64,000 nt of DNA from Sapria himalayana (GCA_029783825.1 JAREIK010002033.1:37968-101967); one strand, 5' to 3'; shown: positions 13,681 through 27,129, counted from the stretch's first letter. The notes: generated from the letters alone by a model not told the origin. Numbers and translations: made by a program.

Positions 13681-14384
13681 AGTATGTATTTATTAATTTA
13701 AAAAATAACAAATGTTAAAAAGGTTTAATAAAATTAATAAAACCATGCACATATTTGATTTATTTAGACTATTAGGATAACCACTAAATATATACATGTT
13801 TTAAATTTTAAAATTGTATCAAATTTCGAGCATGCTCAATGCTCGACTTTAACCCTCCTGTGTGGCAAGACATTTCTGTACCTAGTCATGATGATCTTTA
13901 GAGATAAAAACATATTTTTGGCTCTAAAGATCAGCTCAGATTGGGGCTACTTTAGAGATAAATTTAACTCGATTATTTATCTTTAAATTTCATTTAAATA
14001 TAGATCTTATAAATTTCAATAGGGGTGAAATTATTTTTTATAGTAATTATTTTTTAAAAAAATTCCGTTAGGCATAAAACTATTTTTTATAGTTAAAATA
14101 ATATTAATATTTACTAGTTTTTTCCATAATTATAATATTTTAATATACAATGAATTATTTAATCTTTTTATTAGTAGAAATTTTAATATATGTTCAATTA
14201 TTTTTTAGAATATCTTTAAAAATTTTAAAAATTATAGATTTAATAATTTAATGTTATTGTACTCTTTATTAATAGTTATTATAGCGTTTATTAATAGTTA
14301 TTGTAGTCTTTATTAATATTAAATTTTTTTTATTTATATATTTTTTAAATTATTTGTTTATAATAACCTATTTTTATAAATAAA

Positions 14385-14907
14385 AGAGTAGAATGTGTAT
14401 TACAAGGATTGCTCATCAATAGACCAATGAATACGTATCTTTAATATACAAAATTAAATAAAATATCAAAACAAATAACATATAAAAAAATTAAATCATT
14501 AAATAGTGATGAAAATTATCCCCAGCCCAAATAGTTAGGGAAAAATCCCTAACTAAATATATATATTTTGTGAAAAATAAAATTTAAGAAATAATCACTT
14601 GCAATAAAATATAAAAAGTAAAAAAGAATTCAAATAATTATTTAGTGATAGATTTTGTCTTGATCTAATTAGCTAGGGATATACCATCACTAAATCCATT
14701 GCTAAATTCCCAGCTTCGAAAATATTAGCAACAAAAAATTTCTAATCGAACATTTCCAGCACTAATCCGTCACTAATCTATTGCAAAATTTTAATTTAAT
14801 GTAAAATCAAAAAATCTTTGGTATTCCCTAGCTAATCCGTCGCTAATTAGTTTGGGATTTTAGCCCTAGCAAAATTTTTCTAGCTAAATCGATATTTTCT
14901 TATAGTG
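14385..14907 (-). repeat. CACTA-1 right terminal inverted repeat
   Basis: Inverted partner of the left end. It contains several AGCTAGGGA-type subterminal motifs (for example near 14675 and 14830) and terminates in TATAGTG at 14907. Confidence 0.85.
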
Positions 14908-17676
14908 CATATAGCTATATATATAGATGAAAAATACATTGATAGATAGATAGATAGAAAAATAGATAGATAGATTGAATGATTGATAGGAATAGAGATA
15001 AACATATAGATAGATTGATAGAATGATAGACAGATTGATAAAAAGATTGATAGACAGATTGATAGACAAAAAGATAGTTGATTATTAGAAAGATAGATAG
15101 ACATATAGATATACAGATAGAAATAAAAATAGATAGAGAGATATATAGACAGATAGATAGATAAACAAATTGAAAGTTAGAAAGATAGAATGATAGATAG
15201 ACATATATATAGATAAATAAATAGGTAGATAGTTAGATAGGTCAATAGATAGATAGACAAATAGATAGATAGATAGATAAATAGACAAATAGATAAAAAG
15301 ATAGATAGACATATAGATAGCCAGAGCGATAGACACATAGTTAGACAAATAGATAGATAGATAGAAATATATATAAATAGAGAGATAGACAGATAGACAA
15401 ATTAATATACAGATAGATAGACAGATAGATAGATAGATCGATAGAAAGATAGACAAATAGATTGATAGATAGAGAGGCCGATCGATAAATAGATGTACAA
15501 ATAGATAGACATATAAATAGACAAATAGATAGATAGATAAATAGACTGATTTATAGAAAGATAGATATAATGATAGATAGAATGCCAGATAGATAGACAA
15601 ATAGATAGATAAATAGATAGATACACAAATAGAATAATTGACAGATAGATAGATAGATAAATTGATAGATAGATATATATATATATAGTGATAGATAGAG
15701 AGATAGAATGATAGATAAATTGTTAGAAAGATAGTTAGATAGACAAATAGATAGAAAAATAGATATGTAGATATATAGTTAGCTAGAAATATAGATTGAC
15801 AGATTGATAGAAACATAGATAGAGAAATTTCTAGACAGATAAGTAGATAAATAGATAGAGAGATAGATAAGTAGATAGATTGATTGATTGATTGACAGAT
15901 AGATAGATTCTTAAAAAGTTTGAAATATAGAATGATAGATAGATAGATAAATAAATTTATAAACAAATTGATATACTGGTAGATAGATAGATATATCGAT
16001 AGAAAGATAGAAAGATAGATAGAAAGATAGATTCAAAGATAGATAGACAGAGATATATATAGATAGACAGATATACAAATAAATAGACAAATAGATAAAT
16101 AGAGAAAGATAAATAAATACATAAATAGATAGAAAGAAAGATAGATAGACTGACATACATATTGACAGATAGATAGGTAGACATATAAATTGACAGAAAG
16201 ATATGTAGATAGGTTGAAAGACATATAGATAGAATGATAGATAGATTAATAGATAGATTGATACATAGATTGATAGAAAGATTTATAGAGTGATTTTTAG
16301 AAATATAGATAGATAGAAAGATAGATAAATAGATAAATAGCTAAATAGATATATAGATAGATAAATAGATATATAGATAGATATATAGATAGATAAACAA
16401 ATAGATAAATAGATAAATAGATAGATAGAAAAATAGATAGACATATAGATATAGATAGATAAATAAAGAGAAAGAGAGAAAAATAGATAGATAGATAGAA
16501 AAATAAAAAGACATAAAGATAGACAAATAGATCAATATATTGATATATAGATAGATAGGTAGATAGATAGATAGACAGACAGATTGAAAGATAGATAGAT
16601 AAAAAGATAGATAGATAGACAAATTGAAATATTTATTTAGAGAAAGATAGAGAAATAAATATACAGATTGATAGACAGATAAACAAACAAAAAGATAGAT
16701 AGAGAGATATATCGATAGATAGATAGAAGTGAGAGATAGATAGATTGATTTATTGATAGATTGATAGATAAATAAATAAATAGACAGATAGAATGAATGA
16801 ATGATTGATTGATTGACATACAAATTGATAGATAAATATATAAAGACTGACAGATTGATAGATAAAATTATAAATATATATATTGATAAATAGTTTGATA
16901 AATAAAGAAATAGATAGATAGATAGATATATATATATATAGATTGATTGATTATTAATAGATTAATAGATAGATTAATAGTGAGATTGATAGACAGATAG
17001 ATAAGTAGATAAATAGATAGAAAGGTAGATAGATATATTGATTAGTAGACAGATTGATTGATTGATTAACAGATTAATAAAAAGTTTGATAGATAGATTG
17101 ATAAAGAGATTTATAGATAGATTGATATAAAGATAGAATGAAAGATAGATAGAGAAAAAGATAGATAGATAGGAAGACATATAGATATTTAGATAGATAG
17201 ATAGATAAATAGATAGAAAGATAGATAAATAGATAATTTGATAGTTAGATAGATTATTAGATAGAGAAATAAAGATATATATATAGATAGATAGATTGAC
17301 AGATAAATAGATAGATAAATAAATCGATAGATGGATAGATAGATTGATTGACAGTTAGATTCATTTATTAATTGACTGATAGATAAATAGATTGATAGAT
17401 ATATAAATACATAGGTAGTTAAATAGACAAATAGATAGAAAAATAGATAGTTATATAGATAGACAGATAGATATATATATATATATATATAGATAAATAG
17501 TTTGATAGACATATTGATAAAGTGATTGAAGGAAAGATAGATATACAATTAGATTGTTAGATATATAGATAGAAAGATAGATACTAGATAGATAGATAGA
17601 CAATTAGATAGACAGATAGATAAATAGATAGATAGATAGTTAGACATATTGATGAACAAATAGATAGATAGACAGA

Positions 17677-17727
<51 letters not shown>

Positions 17728-20700
17728 ATAAACAAATAGATAAATAGATAGATATATATATAGATAGATTAATAGATAGATTGATTTAAAGATTGATAGA
17801 CATATTGATGGATGGATTGATATATATATTTATAGATAGATTTAAAAATAAAAAGATCGAAAGATAGAAAGATAGATAAATAGATATATAGATAGAGTGT
17901 TATACACATTTTTAGACAAATAGATAAAGATATATATAGATATATAGATAGAAGGATAAATAGATAGAAATATATTTAGATAGATAGATAGATACAAAGA
18001 CAAAAAAATAGATAGATTAATATAGTGATAGATAGATAGATAGATAAACATATATATAGATAATAAGATAGACAGATATAAAGACAAATAGATTGACATA
18101 TATATAAATAGATATATAAATAAATAGACAGATAGATAGTTAGATAGATAGACAGATAGACAGATAGATAGATAGATAAATAGATCAACAAATAGAGATG
18201 ATATATAGATAGAAAGATAGATACATAGATACATAGATAGATTGATAGACAAATTTATAGATAAATAGTTAGAAAGGTAGATAGATAAATAGATAGATAA
18301 AGAGATAGATAGATAAAAAGATAGATATATATACATTCATACATATATATATATATAGACAAATAGACTAAAACATAAATAGATAGATAGATAAGTACAA
18401 AGATTTATAGATAGATTTCTAGACAAATTGATAGACAGATTGATAGACAGATAGATATACATATTGATATACAAATAGGTAGATAATTAGATAGTGAGAT
18501 AGATTGATACTAAAATAGATAGATAAATAGATAGACAAATAAATAGACAGACAGATAGATAGAAAGAGAGAGAGAGAAATACACATATGAATATATAGAT
18601 AAATAGACAAAAATATAGAGTGATAGATATATTAATAGATAGATAAAAAGATTGATAGATAGAAAGATAGAATGATATATAAATAGATAGATAGATAGAT
18701 AGAAAATAGATAAATAGAAAATAGAGAGACAAATCACTACATAGAAAGATATATAAAATAATTAATATATAGATTCATAGATGATTGAATGATATAAAGA
18801 TTTATAAAAAAATTGATAGATAGATTAATTGATAATTTGATAGATACGTAGATAGACAAAATGATAGACAGATAATTAGATAGATATATAGATAAATAAG
18901 GAAATAGATAGATAGACAGATTGATAGATAGATAGAAAGATAGATTGACAGACTAATTTATAGACAGATTATTAGAATTATTTATTCACCGATAGATAGA
19001 CAAAATGAGACAAAAAGATAGTTAGATAATTATCGACTAATAGATACATAGATAAATAGATAGTTTCAAAGATTATTAGATAGATCGAAAAAGATGTATA
19101 TAAATTAATAGATAAATAGATATATAGATAAATTGATTTATACAGAAATATGTAGAAAGATAGATAGATAGACAAAAAATAGACAAATAAATAAATAGAT
19201 AGACTGATAAATAGCTAGATAGATAGATAAACATATAGATAAAAAGTTAGATCAGTAGATAGATAAAGTGATATATTTATAGATAGATAGCTAGCTAGAT
19301 AGATAAATAAATACACAGATAGATAGATAGATAGATAGCCAAATACAAATACATAGAACTTTTATATATAGATAGACATAGATAAATAGATAAATAGAAA
19401 GACTGATAGATAGATAGATAGACAAATAGATAAACACATAGAAAGACAGATTGGTAGATAGATAGATATATAGATAGACAAATACATAGATAGAATGATA
19501 GATAAATTGATAGGCAGATTGATAAACAAATTGATAGATAGATTGATAGAGAAATCGATAGAATGATAAATAAACATATAGATAGTCAGATAGATCAATA
19601 GAAAGATAGATGGACAAATAGATAGATATATAGATAGATAGATATTTAGATAGATAGATAGATAGACAGTTAAATAGATAAATAGATAAATAGATAGATA
19701 GATAGATTGATAGTTAGATTGATTTATTGATTGACTGATAGATAAATAGATTGATAGATATAAAAATACATAGGCAGTTAAATAGACAAATAGATAGAAA
19801 AATAGATAGTTATATATATAGAAAGATAGATTTATATATATATATATATATAGATAGAATATAGATTGATAGATAGATTGATAAAGAGATTGAAGGAAAT
19901 ATAGATATACAATTAGATTGTTAGATATATAGATAGAAAGATAGATAGCTAGATAGATAGATAGACAATTAGATAGACAGGTAGATAAATAGATAGATAG
20001 ACAGATAGATAGATATATTGATAAACTGATAGATAAATAGATAGATAAATAAATTAATAAATAGATTTATTTAAAGATTGATAGATATATTGATAGATAG
20101 ATTGATAAATATAAAGATAGAAATATAGAAAGATAGATAAATAGATTTATAGATAGAGTGTTATACAGATTTTTAGAAAATAGATAAATATATATATAGA
20201 TATATAGATTGAAGGATAAATAGATAGATAGAAAGATAGATTGAGACACATTTAGATAGATAGATAGATATAAAGATAGATAAAGAGATAGATAAATAGA
20301 CTAATAGATAGATAGATAGATAAACATATATATAGATAATAAGATAGACAGATATAAAGACAAATAGATTGACAGATAGATAAATAGATATCTAGATAAA
20401 TATACAGATAGATAGTTAGATACAAAGATATGTAGATAGATAGATAGACAGATAGATAGATAGACAGATAGATAGATAGATAAATATTAAGACAAATAGA
20501 GTTGATATATAGATAGAAAGATAAATACATAGATACATAGATACATATATAGATTGATAGACAAATTTATAGATAAATAGTTAGAAAGGTAGATAGATAG
20601 ATAGAGAGATAGAGAGATAGATAGATAAAAAGATAGATAGATAGACGTACATATATATATATATATATATAGACAGATAGAATGACACATAGATAGATAG

Positions 20701-21203
20701 ATAGATTAATACAAAGATTTATAGACAGATTGCTAGACAAATTGATAGATAGATTGATAGATAGATCGATAGACATATTGATAGACAAATAGGTAGATAA
20801 TTAGATAGTGAGATAGATTGACACAAAAATAGATAGATAAATACATAGACAAATAAATAGATAGATAAATAGAAAGAGAAAGAGAGATACACATATAAAT
20901 ATATAGATAGATAGACTAGAAATATAGAGTGATAGATGTATTAATAGATAGATAAAAAATTAACAGATAGAATGATAGAATGCTAGATAAATAGAAAGAT
21001 AGATCGATAGAAAATAGATAGATAGAAAATAGATAGACAGATCATTACATAAAAAGATAGATAAACAAATTGATATATAGATTCATAGATGAATGAATAA
21101 TATAAAGATTTATAAATAAATTGATAGATAATTAATTGATAATTTGATAGATAGGTAGATAGACAAATTGATAGATAGATAATTAGATAGGTAGATAGAC
21201 AAA
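14908..21203 (+). repeat. GATA satellite array A
   Basis: Degenerate GATA/TAGA satellite following the CACTA-1 right end without a spacer. It ends abruptly at unique DNA at about 21203. Its first two kilobases align word for word with array B (25279 onward), including the unusual phrase CATATAGCTATAT next to each CACTA end. (TA)n runs occur near 15673, 17473, 17678-17724 and 20650. No genes. Confidence 0.95.
17200..21203 (+). repeat. ~2.3-kb higher-order repeat, two copies in array A
   Basis: Marker words recur in the same order about 2.26-2.36 kb apart. TTAATTGACTGATAGATAAA near 17368 matches a copy near 19731. GAAGGAAA with an ACAATTAGATTGTTAG tract occurs at 17528 and 19892. AGAGTGTTATACA with a TTTTTAGA tract occurs at 17894 and 20155. 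TTAGATAGTGAGATAGATTG occurs at about 18487 and 20801. The second copy is cut off by unique sequence at 21203. Array B holds a single equivalent unit (about 28.17-29.55 kb). Confidence 0.8.
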
Positions 21204-21289
21204 GCCATAAAACCTCTTATCGTAGCCAACTCTCCTCCTCCTCAATTTCTTTCTTTTAGTCAATTTGAACCATTTGGGAAGGACTAAGC

Positions 21290-21547
21290 ATGTCATTAGA
21301 AACACTAACAAAGATTGAAGATGTGATGAGAGTTTTACCGGTGATGGAGAGGATGAAAAAAAACATAGTGATTATGAGAGAGTGTGTGGCAAGCATAGAG
21401 AGCGTGGTCAGAGGAGTGAGGGATAAAATGGAAATGGTTAGATTAGTAACATTTCCTCTATTCTCTTTAAGGAATCATTCAAAAGTAGATATTTGCCAAA
21501 AATTTTTGGAGCTTAAGTGCATCGTAGATGGTTATTCGAGTATATAA
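21290..21547 (+). CDS. Hypothetical protein, 85 residues
   Basis: The frame opens MSLETLTKIEDVMRVLPVME and is charged and probably helical through about residue 50 (MERMKKNIVIMRECVASIES is a plausible coiled coil). It ends CIVDGYSSI. I do not recognise a family. It lies in ordinary-composition DNA in a 1.7-kb unique island, 12 bp upstream of a second ORF in a different frame. It could be an exon of an old gene, part of an unidentified transposon, or chance. No promoter or splice signal decides the start. Confidence 0.25.
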   Translation: MSLETLTKIEDVMRVLPVMERMKKNIVIMRECVASIESVVRGVRDKMEMVRLVTFPLFSLRNHSKVDICQKFLELKCIVDGYSSI

Positions 21548-21559
21548 GTTGTTTTATAT

Positions 21560-21835
21560 GTGTGTGATCTTAAATGGGTCTCTAATATCTGGCAAATTTA
21601 TAGTTGGCAAGAAGGTAATAATAATACCGAGTACATTATCACAGAGATGCCAAGTCTGATCTACGGAATAGGCGACGAGGCTGAAAGAGTATGGCTCATG
21701 GGAATCACCACATTACAAACTTACATTAACTGTAAAGCAGACTTTCCCTCTCTAGAGAATATTTGGGATTTTAATCCAGTCACTGTTCCAGTTGGAAGCC
21801 TGAATTTTAGCCTAAATCTCAATGGGCAAAACTAA
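21560..21835 (+). CDS. Hypothetical protein fragment, 91 residues
   Basis: The frame begins MCDLKWVSNIWQIYSWQEGN and continues with MPSLIYGIGDEAERVWLMGI. It is rich in tryptophan and balanced in composition, unlike the low-complexity frames nearby, so it may be a genuine coding remnant. It ends with SLNFSLNLNGQN and a TAA. I do not recognise the family. It may continue the upstream 85-residue ORF after a frameshift or a short intron, since only 12 bp separate them. Confidence 0.3.
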   Translation: MCDLKWVSNIWQIYSWQEGNNNTEYIITEMPSLIYGIGDEAERVWLMGITTLQTYINCKADFPSLENIWDFNPVTVPVGSLNFSLNLNGQN

Positions 21836-23149
21836 TCTTTTTTTTTTACTTTTTAACTATCAAATTTCTCTAGTGTGATATATGAGTCATATATGCTACC
21901 CATCAATGACTCAACTACACACCACAAAGGCACACACAACCACATACACCCACACACTTATTCATATGTATTGTCGTGTCAACTATTGTATATAAGCATG
22001 CATAAACACTTCATATTTCACTAGTCGTGTATTTGACGTTGTTTTAAAAAAGAAGAAAAATGGGTGCTGGAGCAAAACATCTACATGTGAAAGTGTCTCT
22101 GGCTGGAAAAAGATTGAATTTGGATTACTTACAAAAAGCATAACATGCAGCCCTAATTGCTCCATTAACCTCGACAAAAAAACTCAAGTTCAAAACCATG
22201 AGTTCATTTCTCAGGTTATGCTTGCTCGAGTTTATTGTCGTGGCTCCAGCTGTATAAAGAAGAAAAGAGGGGCAATGATAAGGTGCCTATTTGTTTTATT
22301 AAATATGAAATATGGCCTTGTCATACTCGAATGTATCTATATCATTTTCCTCCTATTAAATGATTTGTTTTTTTCTTTAATCATGAATTAGAGTGAACTC
22401 GTCAACTTCAACAAATCAAGGGATGCTTGCCCCGCGTGGCTTCTCCATTTCAGTCCAAAAAAAACCATCAAGTTAAATTCATCTTTTTAATCTTTAGTTT
22501 CTGCATCATCTCTTGATCAAACCACCAACTTAACTTGGCTGCTCACTTAGAAATCTATATTGCCAAGATGGAATATTGAAAGAAGAAATGAATCCAAACC
22601 AGATCTTGTGTCAACCCCAAATTCAAGCCCGAATTTGGCATCATCAAGTGAGGAAGGAATTGATGAAGATCTTGATTTTTAAAATTCAATAGCGTGGCAA
22701 TGACTATTATTAACAATGATGCCCATTACCATGCTATTTCGAGATGCACTAGTTTGGTAATATTTTTCAAACAAGAATCATATTTTGGCATTTTTATTTA
22801 GAACATATTATTTCCATACAAAACTCCTTTTTAACTTTCTTATTATTAACCTTGGACGGATGCATGAAGCTAAGCAACATAGAGTTAATTAGAAAGATTT
22901 ATAAAGATAATAGAAGCTCAGACTCATTTGATCCAGCTGAGATCGGTATAGATGGGACCCATCCATAGGAAGGACCGTGGCAATGTCTTAAGGCTTTGAA
23001 TCAGAATTTTTTTATGCCTCTCACATCAAATGTCCTACAAAGATTCATGATTAGGTTAATCAGAAAAGTAAAGAACAAAACCAGAAAAAAGAAAAATGAT
23101 ACCTCCAAAAAAATCTCATATTGTTTAGCTATACATAGACAAAAATCAA

Positions 23150-23985
23150 AAATTATTCAGAAATAATTCTGATACAAAATCATCTTGATTATTAGTTGGT
23201 GCATTTGTGCCAGTCTCTCCAACATAGTTTTGCAGTTGGATCTTGAAATGCTATCTATTGCATCAATGCCGCTAACTGTGACTCCATATAGTTCATCTGC
23301 TATTGCATTAAATTTTTTATTTCTTTCATCTCATCATTCATTTTTTTCATCTCATCATTCATTTTTTTCATCTCATCATTCATTTCTTTAATTTCTTGCA
23401 TTTTTTCTTTCAAATGATTAATCTGCTCATATATCTCTTCTTTTATTTTCTCCCTTTCTTCTTTCAAATGAGATATCTGCTCATTCTTCTCTTTCATTTT
23501 AGTCTCCATAACTTCAAAACTTTTATTTGTTTCATTACTTGTTGTTCGACCATCTCATCCACCATTGTTGTGAAAAATGAATTAGAAGCATGACTTCTAG
23601 AACAAAATGCCAGTCCCTTCAAGCCGATGTCGTACACTCACTTCTTCTTATGGACTTCTATGGTCTCCAAATAGATAGGATCAAAGTCAATTGGTTGAAG
23701 ATCCATAGAACCCTCAACATGTTGAGAAGCAACTGTCACACGTTCCTCCATGAGTTCTTGTGATAAAATAGAGAAAAATACTATTCTAGATTTACATAAA
23801 ATTAATTTAATATTTTGCATTCTATACAACTTTCAAAATTTACTATAGTATCATAAAATTTTATTAATATAACAAATTCTAACATTAATCATATGAGACT
23901 TTTTGTCAACAAACTGACACTCACTTTCTTTACATGCATCTTCCTAAAAATCTCATAAATATTGGGATCATGACCCAATTCTCCA
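23150..23985 (-). pseudogene. Broken Ptta/En-Spm-type transposon protein gene, copy 2
   Basis: Minus-strand remnants parallel copy 1. GELGHDPNIYEIFRKMHVKK lies near 23985-23925, MEERVTVASQHVEGSMDLQP leading to IDFDPIYLETIEVHKK lies at 23752-23641, and a charged coiled coil lies at 23509-23300. The coiled coil is expanded relative to copy 1 by a 21-bp tandem repeat encoding MNDEMKK. Stops and frame changes occur throughout, including in the segment downstream of NLMQ. The GELG-DP block is better preserved here than in copy 1. No function is expected. Confidence 0.7.
23324..23387 (-). repeat. 21-bp minisatellite in the Ptta coiled coil
   Basis: Three tandem copies of a 21-bp unit, TTTCATCTCATCATTCATTT plus one T, encode M-N-D-E-M-K-K on the minus strand. 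CACTA-1 has a single unit at the same place, so the repeat expanded after the duplication or contracted in the other copy. Confidence 0.85.
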
Positions 23986-26688
23986 TCCTATAGTTTGTAT
24001 TTATTAAGTTAAAAAATAACAAAATTTAAAAAAAAAATTAACAAAATTAATAAAACCATGTACAAATTTGATTTATTTGGACTATTAGGATAACCACTAA
24101 ATATATAAATGTTTTAAATTTTAAAATTGTACCAAATATCGAGCATGCTCAATGCTCGACATTGACCCTCCTCTGTGGCAAGAAATTTTTGTATCTAGTC
24201 CTACTAATCTTTAGAGATAAAAAAATGTTTTTGGCTCTAAAGATTAGCTCGGATTGGGGCTACTTTAGAGATAAATTTAACTCAATTATTTAGTTCTTAT
24301 AAATTTCAATATGGGCTAATATCTCTGTATTTATCTTTAAATATCAATTTATTTTCATTTAAATATTATGAAAAATTTGTAATTTTTTTTATAATTTAAA
24401 ATTTTTAAATTTGTTAGTAATTATTTTTTTAAAAATTTATTTTAGCCATAAAAATATTTTTTATAGTTAAAATAATATTAATATTTACTAGTTTTTTCGT
24501 TAATTATTATATATTATTATACAATGAATTATGTAATCTTTTTATTAGTAGAAATTTTAATATATGTTCATTTAGTTTTTAAAATATCTTTAAAATTTTT
24601 AAAAATTATAGAATTAATAATTTAATGTTATTGTAATCTTTATTAATAGTTATTGTAGTCTTTATTAATATTACATTTTTTTTATTTATATATTTTTTAA
24701 ATTATTTGTTTATAATAACCTATTTTTATAATTATACAAAGAGAATGTGACTTTCAAGGATCACTCATCAATAGACCAATGAATACGTATCTTTAATATA
24801 CAAAATTAAATAAAAAATTAAAAGAAATAACATATAAAAAAATTAAATCATTAAAGAATAGTAATGAAAATTATCCCGAGCCCAAATAGTTAGGGAAAAT
24901 TCCCTAGCTAAATGGATATATTTTGTGAAAAATAAAATTTAAGGAATAATCACTTGCAATAAAATATAAAAAGTAAAAAAAATTCAGATAATTATTTAGG
25001 GATAGATTTAGTCTCAATCTAATTAGATAAGGATATGCCATCCCTAAATCCATTGCTAAATTCCATGCTTTTTTGTGTAGAAATCTACAAAAATATTAGC
25101 AACAAAATATTTTCAATCAACCATTTCCATCACTAATCCGTCACTAATCTATTGCAAAATTTTAATTTAATGTAAAATCAAAAAATCTTTGGTATTCCCT
25201 AGCTAATCCCTCGCTAATTAGGTTGGGATTTTAGCCATAGCAAAATTTCCCTAGCTAAATCAATATTTTCTTGTAGTGCATATAGCTATATAGATAGATA
25301 GACAAATACATTGATAGATAGATAGATAGATAGAAATATAGATAGATTGATTGAATGATTGATAGTTAGATAGATAAACATATAGATAGATAGATTAATT
25401 GATAGATTGATAGATAGATTGATAAAAGGATTGATAGATAGATAGATAGTTGATTGATAGAAAGATAGATAGACACATAGATAGACAAATAGAAATACAA
25501 ATAGATAGACACATAGATAGACAGATAGATAGTTAGATAGATAGATCGACAAATTGAAAGATTGAAAGATAGAAAGAAAGAATGATAGATTGACATATAT
25601 ATAGATAAATAAATAGGTAGGTAGATAGATAGGTCAATAGATAGATAGACAAAGAGATAGATAGATAGATAAATAGACAAATAGATAAAAAGATAGATAG
25701 ACATATAGATCGACAGAGCGATAGACAAATAATTAGACAAATAGATAGATAGATAGAAAGATATATAAATAGGGAGATAGACAGATAGACACATTAATAT
25801 ACATTTAGATAGACAGATAGATAGACTGATATATAGAAAGATAGACAAATAGATAGATAGATATAAAGACCGATCGATAAATAGATGTACAAATAGATAG
25901 ACAGACAAATAGATAGACATATAGTAGACTGATTTATAGAAAGATAGATATACTGATAGATAGAATGCCAGATAAATAGACAAATAGATAGTTAGATAGA
26001 AAGATCCACAAATAAAATAATTGATAGATAGATAGACAAATTGATAGAGATATATATATATATATATAAAGTGATAGATAGAGAGATAGAATGATAGATA
26101 AATTGATAGATAGATAGTTAGATAGAAAAATAGATAGAAAAATAGATATGTAGATATATAGTTAGCTAGAAAGATAGATTGACAGATTGATAGAAACATA
26201 GATAGACAAATTGATAAATAGATAAGTAGATAAATAGATAGAGAGATAGATAGATTGATTGATTGATAGATGGATTGATTGATTGATTGACAGATATATA
26301 GATTCTTAAAATGATTGAAATATTGAATGATAGATAGATTGATAAATAAATTTATAAACAAATTGATAGACTAGTAGATAGATAGATATATAGTCAGAAA
26401 GATAGACAGATAGATAGAAATATAGATACAAAGATAGATAGACAGAGATATTAGATTGATAGAGATATATAGAGATAGATAGATATACAGACAAATAGAC
26501 AAATAGATAAAGACAGAAAGATAGATAAATACATAAATAGATAGAAAGATAGATAGATAGACTGATAGAGAGATAGATATACAGATAAATAGATAAAGAG
26601 ATAAAGATACAGAAAGACATATAGATACATAAATAGATAGATAGATAGATATATAGAGAAATAGATAGATAGATAGACAAATAGATAA

Positions 26689-26719
<31 letters not shown>

Positions 26720-27129
26720 GACATATTAATAGATAGATAGGTAGACATATAGATTGACAGATAGATATGTAGATAGGTTAAAAGAAAATTATATATATAG
26801 AATGATAGATAGATTAATAAATAGATTGATACATAGATTCATAGTTAGATTCACAGAGATATTGTTAGAAATATAGATAGATAGATAGTCATATAGATAG
26901 ATAGAAAGAAAGATAGAGAGATAAATAGATAGTCAGATAGATAAATAGATAGATAGACAAATCGATAAATAGATAGATAGATATATAGATAGATAGACAA
27001 ATAGATAGACATATAGACATATAGATAGATACAGAGAAAGAGAGAAAACTAGATAGATAGATAGATAGGTAGATAAATAGAAAGACATAAAGATAGACAT
27101 ATAGATCAATATATTGATAGATAGATAGA

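Larger units (their letters stand above)
9066..14907 (-). mobile_element. CACTA (En/Spm-like) DNA transposon, CACTA-1
   Basis: The element starts CACTATAAAAAAATATCTGT at 9066 and ends at 14907 with the reverse complement of CACTATAAGAAAATATCGAT, the signature of plant CACTA transposons. The two ends form long terminal inverted repeats (about 575 bp), followed inward by AT-rich DNA. Subterminal copies of AGCTAGGGA are scattered in both ends, as expected of transposase-binding repeats. At 5842 bp it is short for an autonomous element. The only recognisable gene is a broken Ptta-type gene on the minus strand, and no TNP2-type transposase was recognised, so it is non-autonomous. The flanking 3-mers (TTT left, CAT right) do not match, although this superfamily makes 3-bp target duplications. 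Confidence 0.9.
21204..22905. other. Unique segment between the two duplicated blocks
   Basis: Non-satellite DNA lying exactly between duplicated block A and block B. It contains two short plus-strand ORFs in its first 630 bp. Beyond 21840 I see mixed-composition sequence with no recognisable gene, including a short run of CACACA/CACACCC words at 21919-21958. The minus-strand frame at 21983-22177 has no supporting features. Confidence 0.6.
22906..25278 (-). mobile_element. CACTA-2, left-truncated copy
   Basis: This is collinear with 12636-14907 of CACTA-1, and the right end at 25278 is the reverse complement of CACTACAAGAAAATATTGAT. The left terminal inverted repeat is absent: similarity starts abruptly at about 22906, where unique DNA begins. 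The satellite immediately to the right also matches that beside CACTA-1. The copy therefore arose by duplication of the region rather than by an independent insertion. Confidence 0.85.

Noticed and set aside
22019..22023. CACTA pentanucleotide as a possible left end of CACTA-2
   Set aside because: The following bases do not match the terminal repeat of CACTA-1 (expected CACTATAAGAAAATATCGAT-like), and no subterminal motifs follow.
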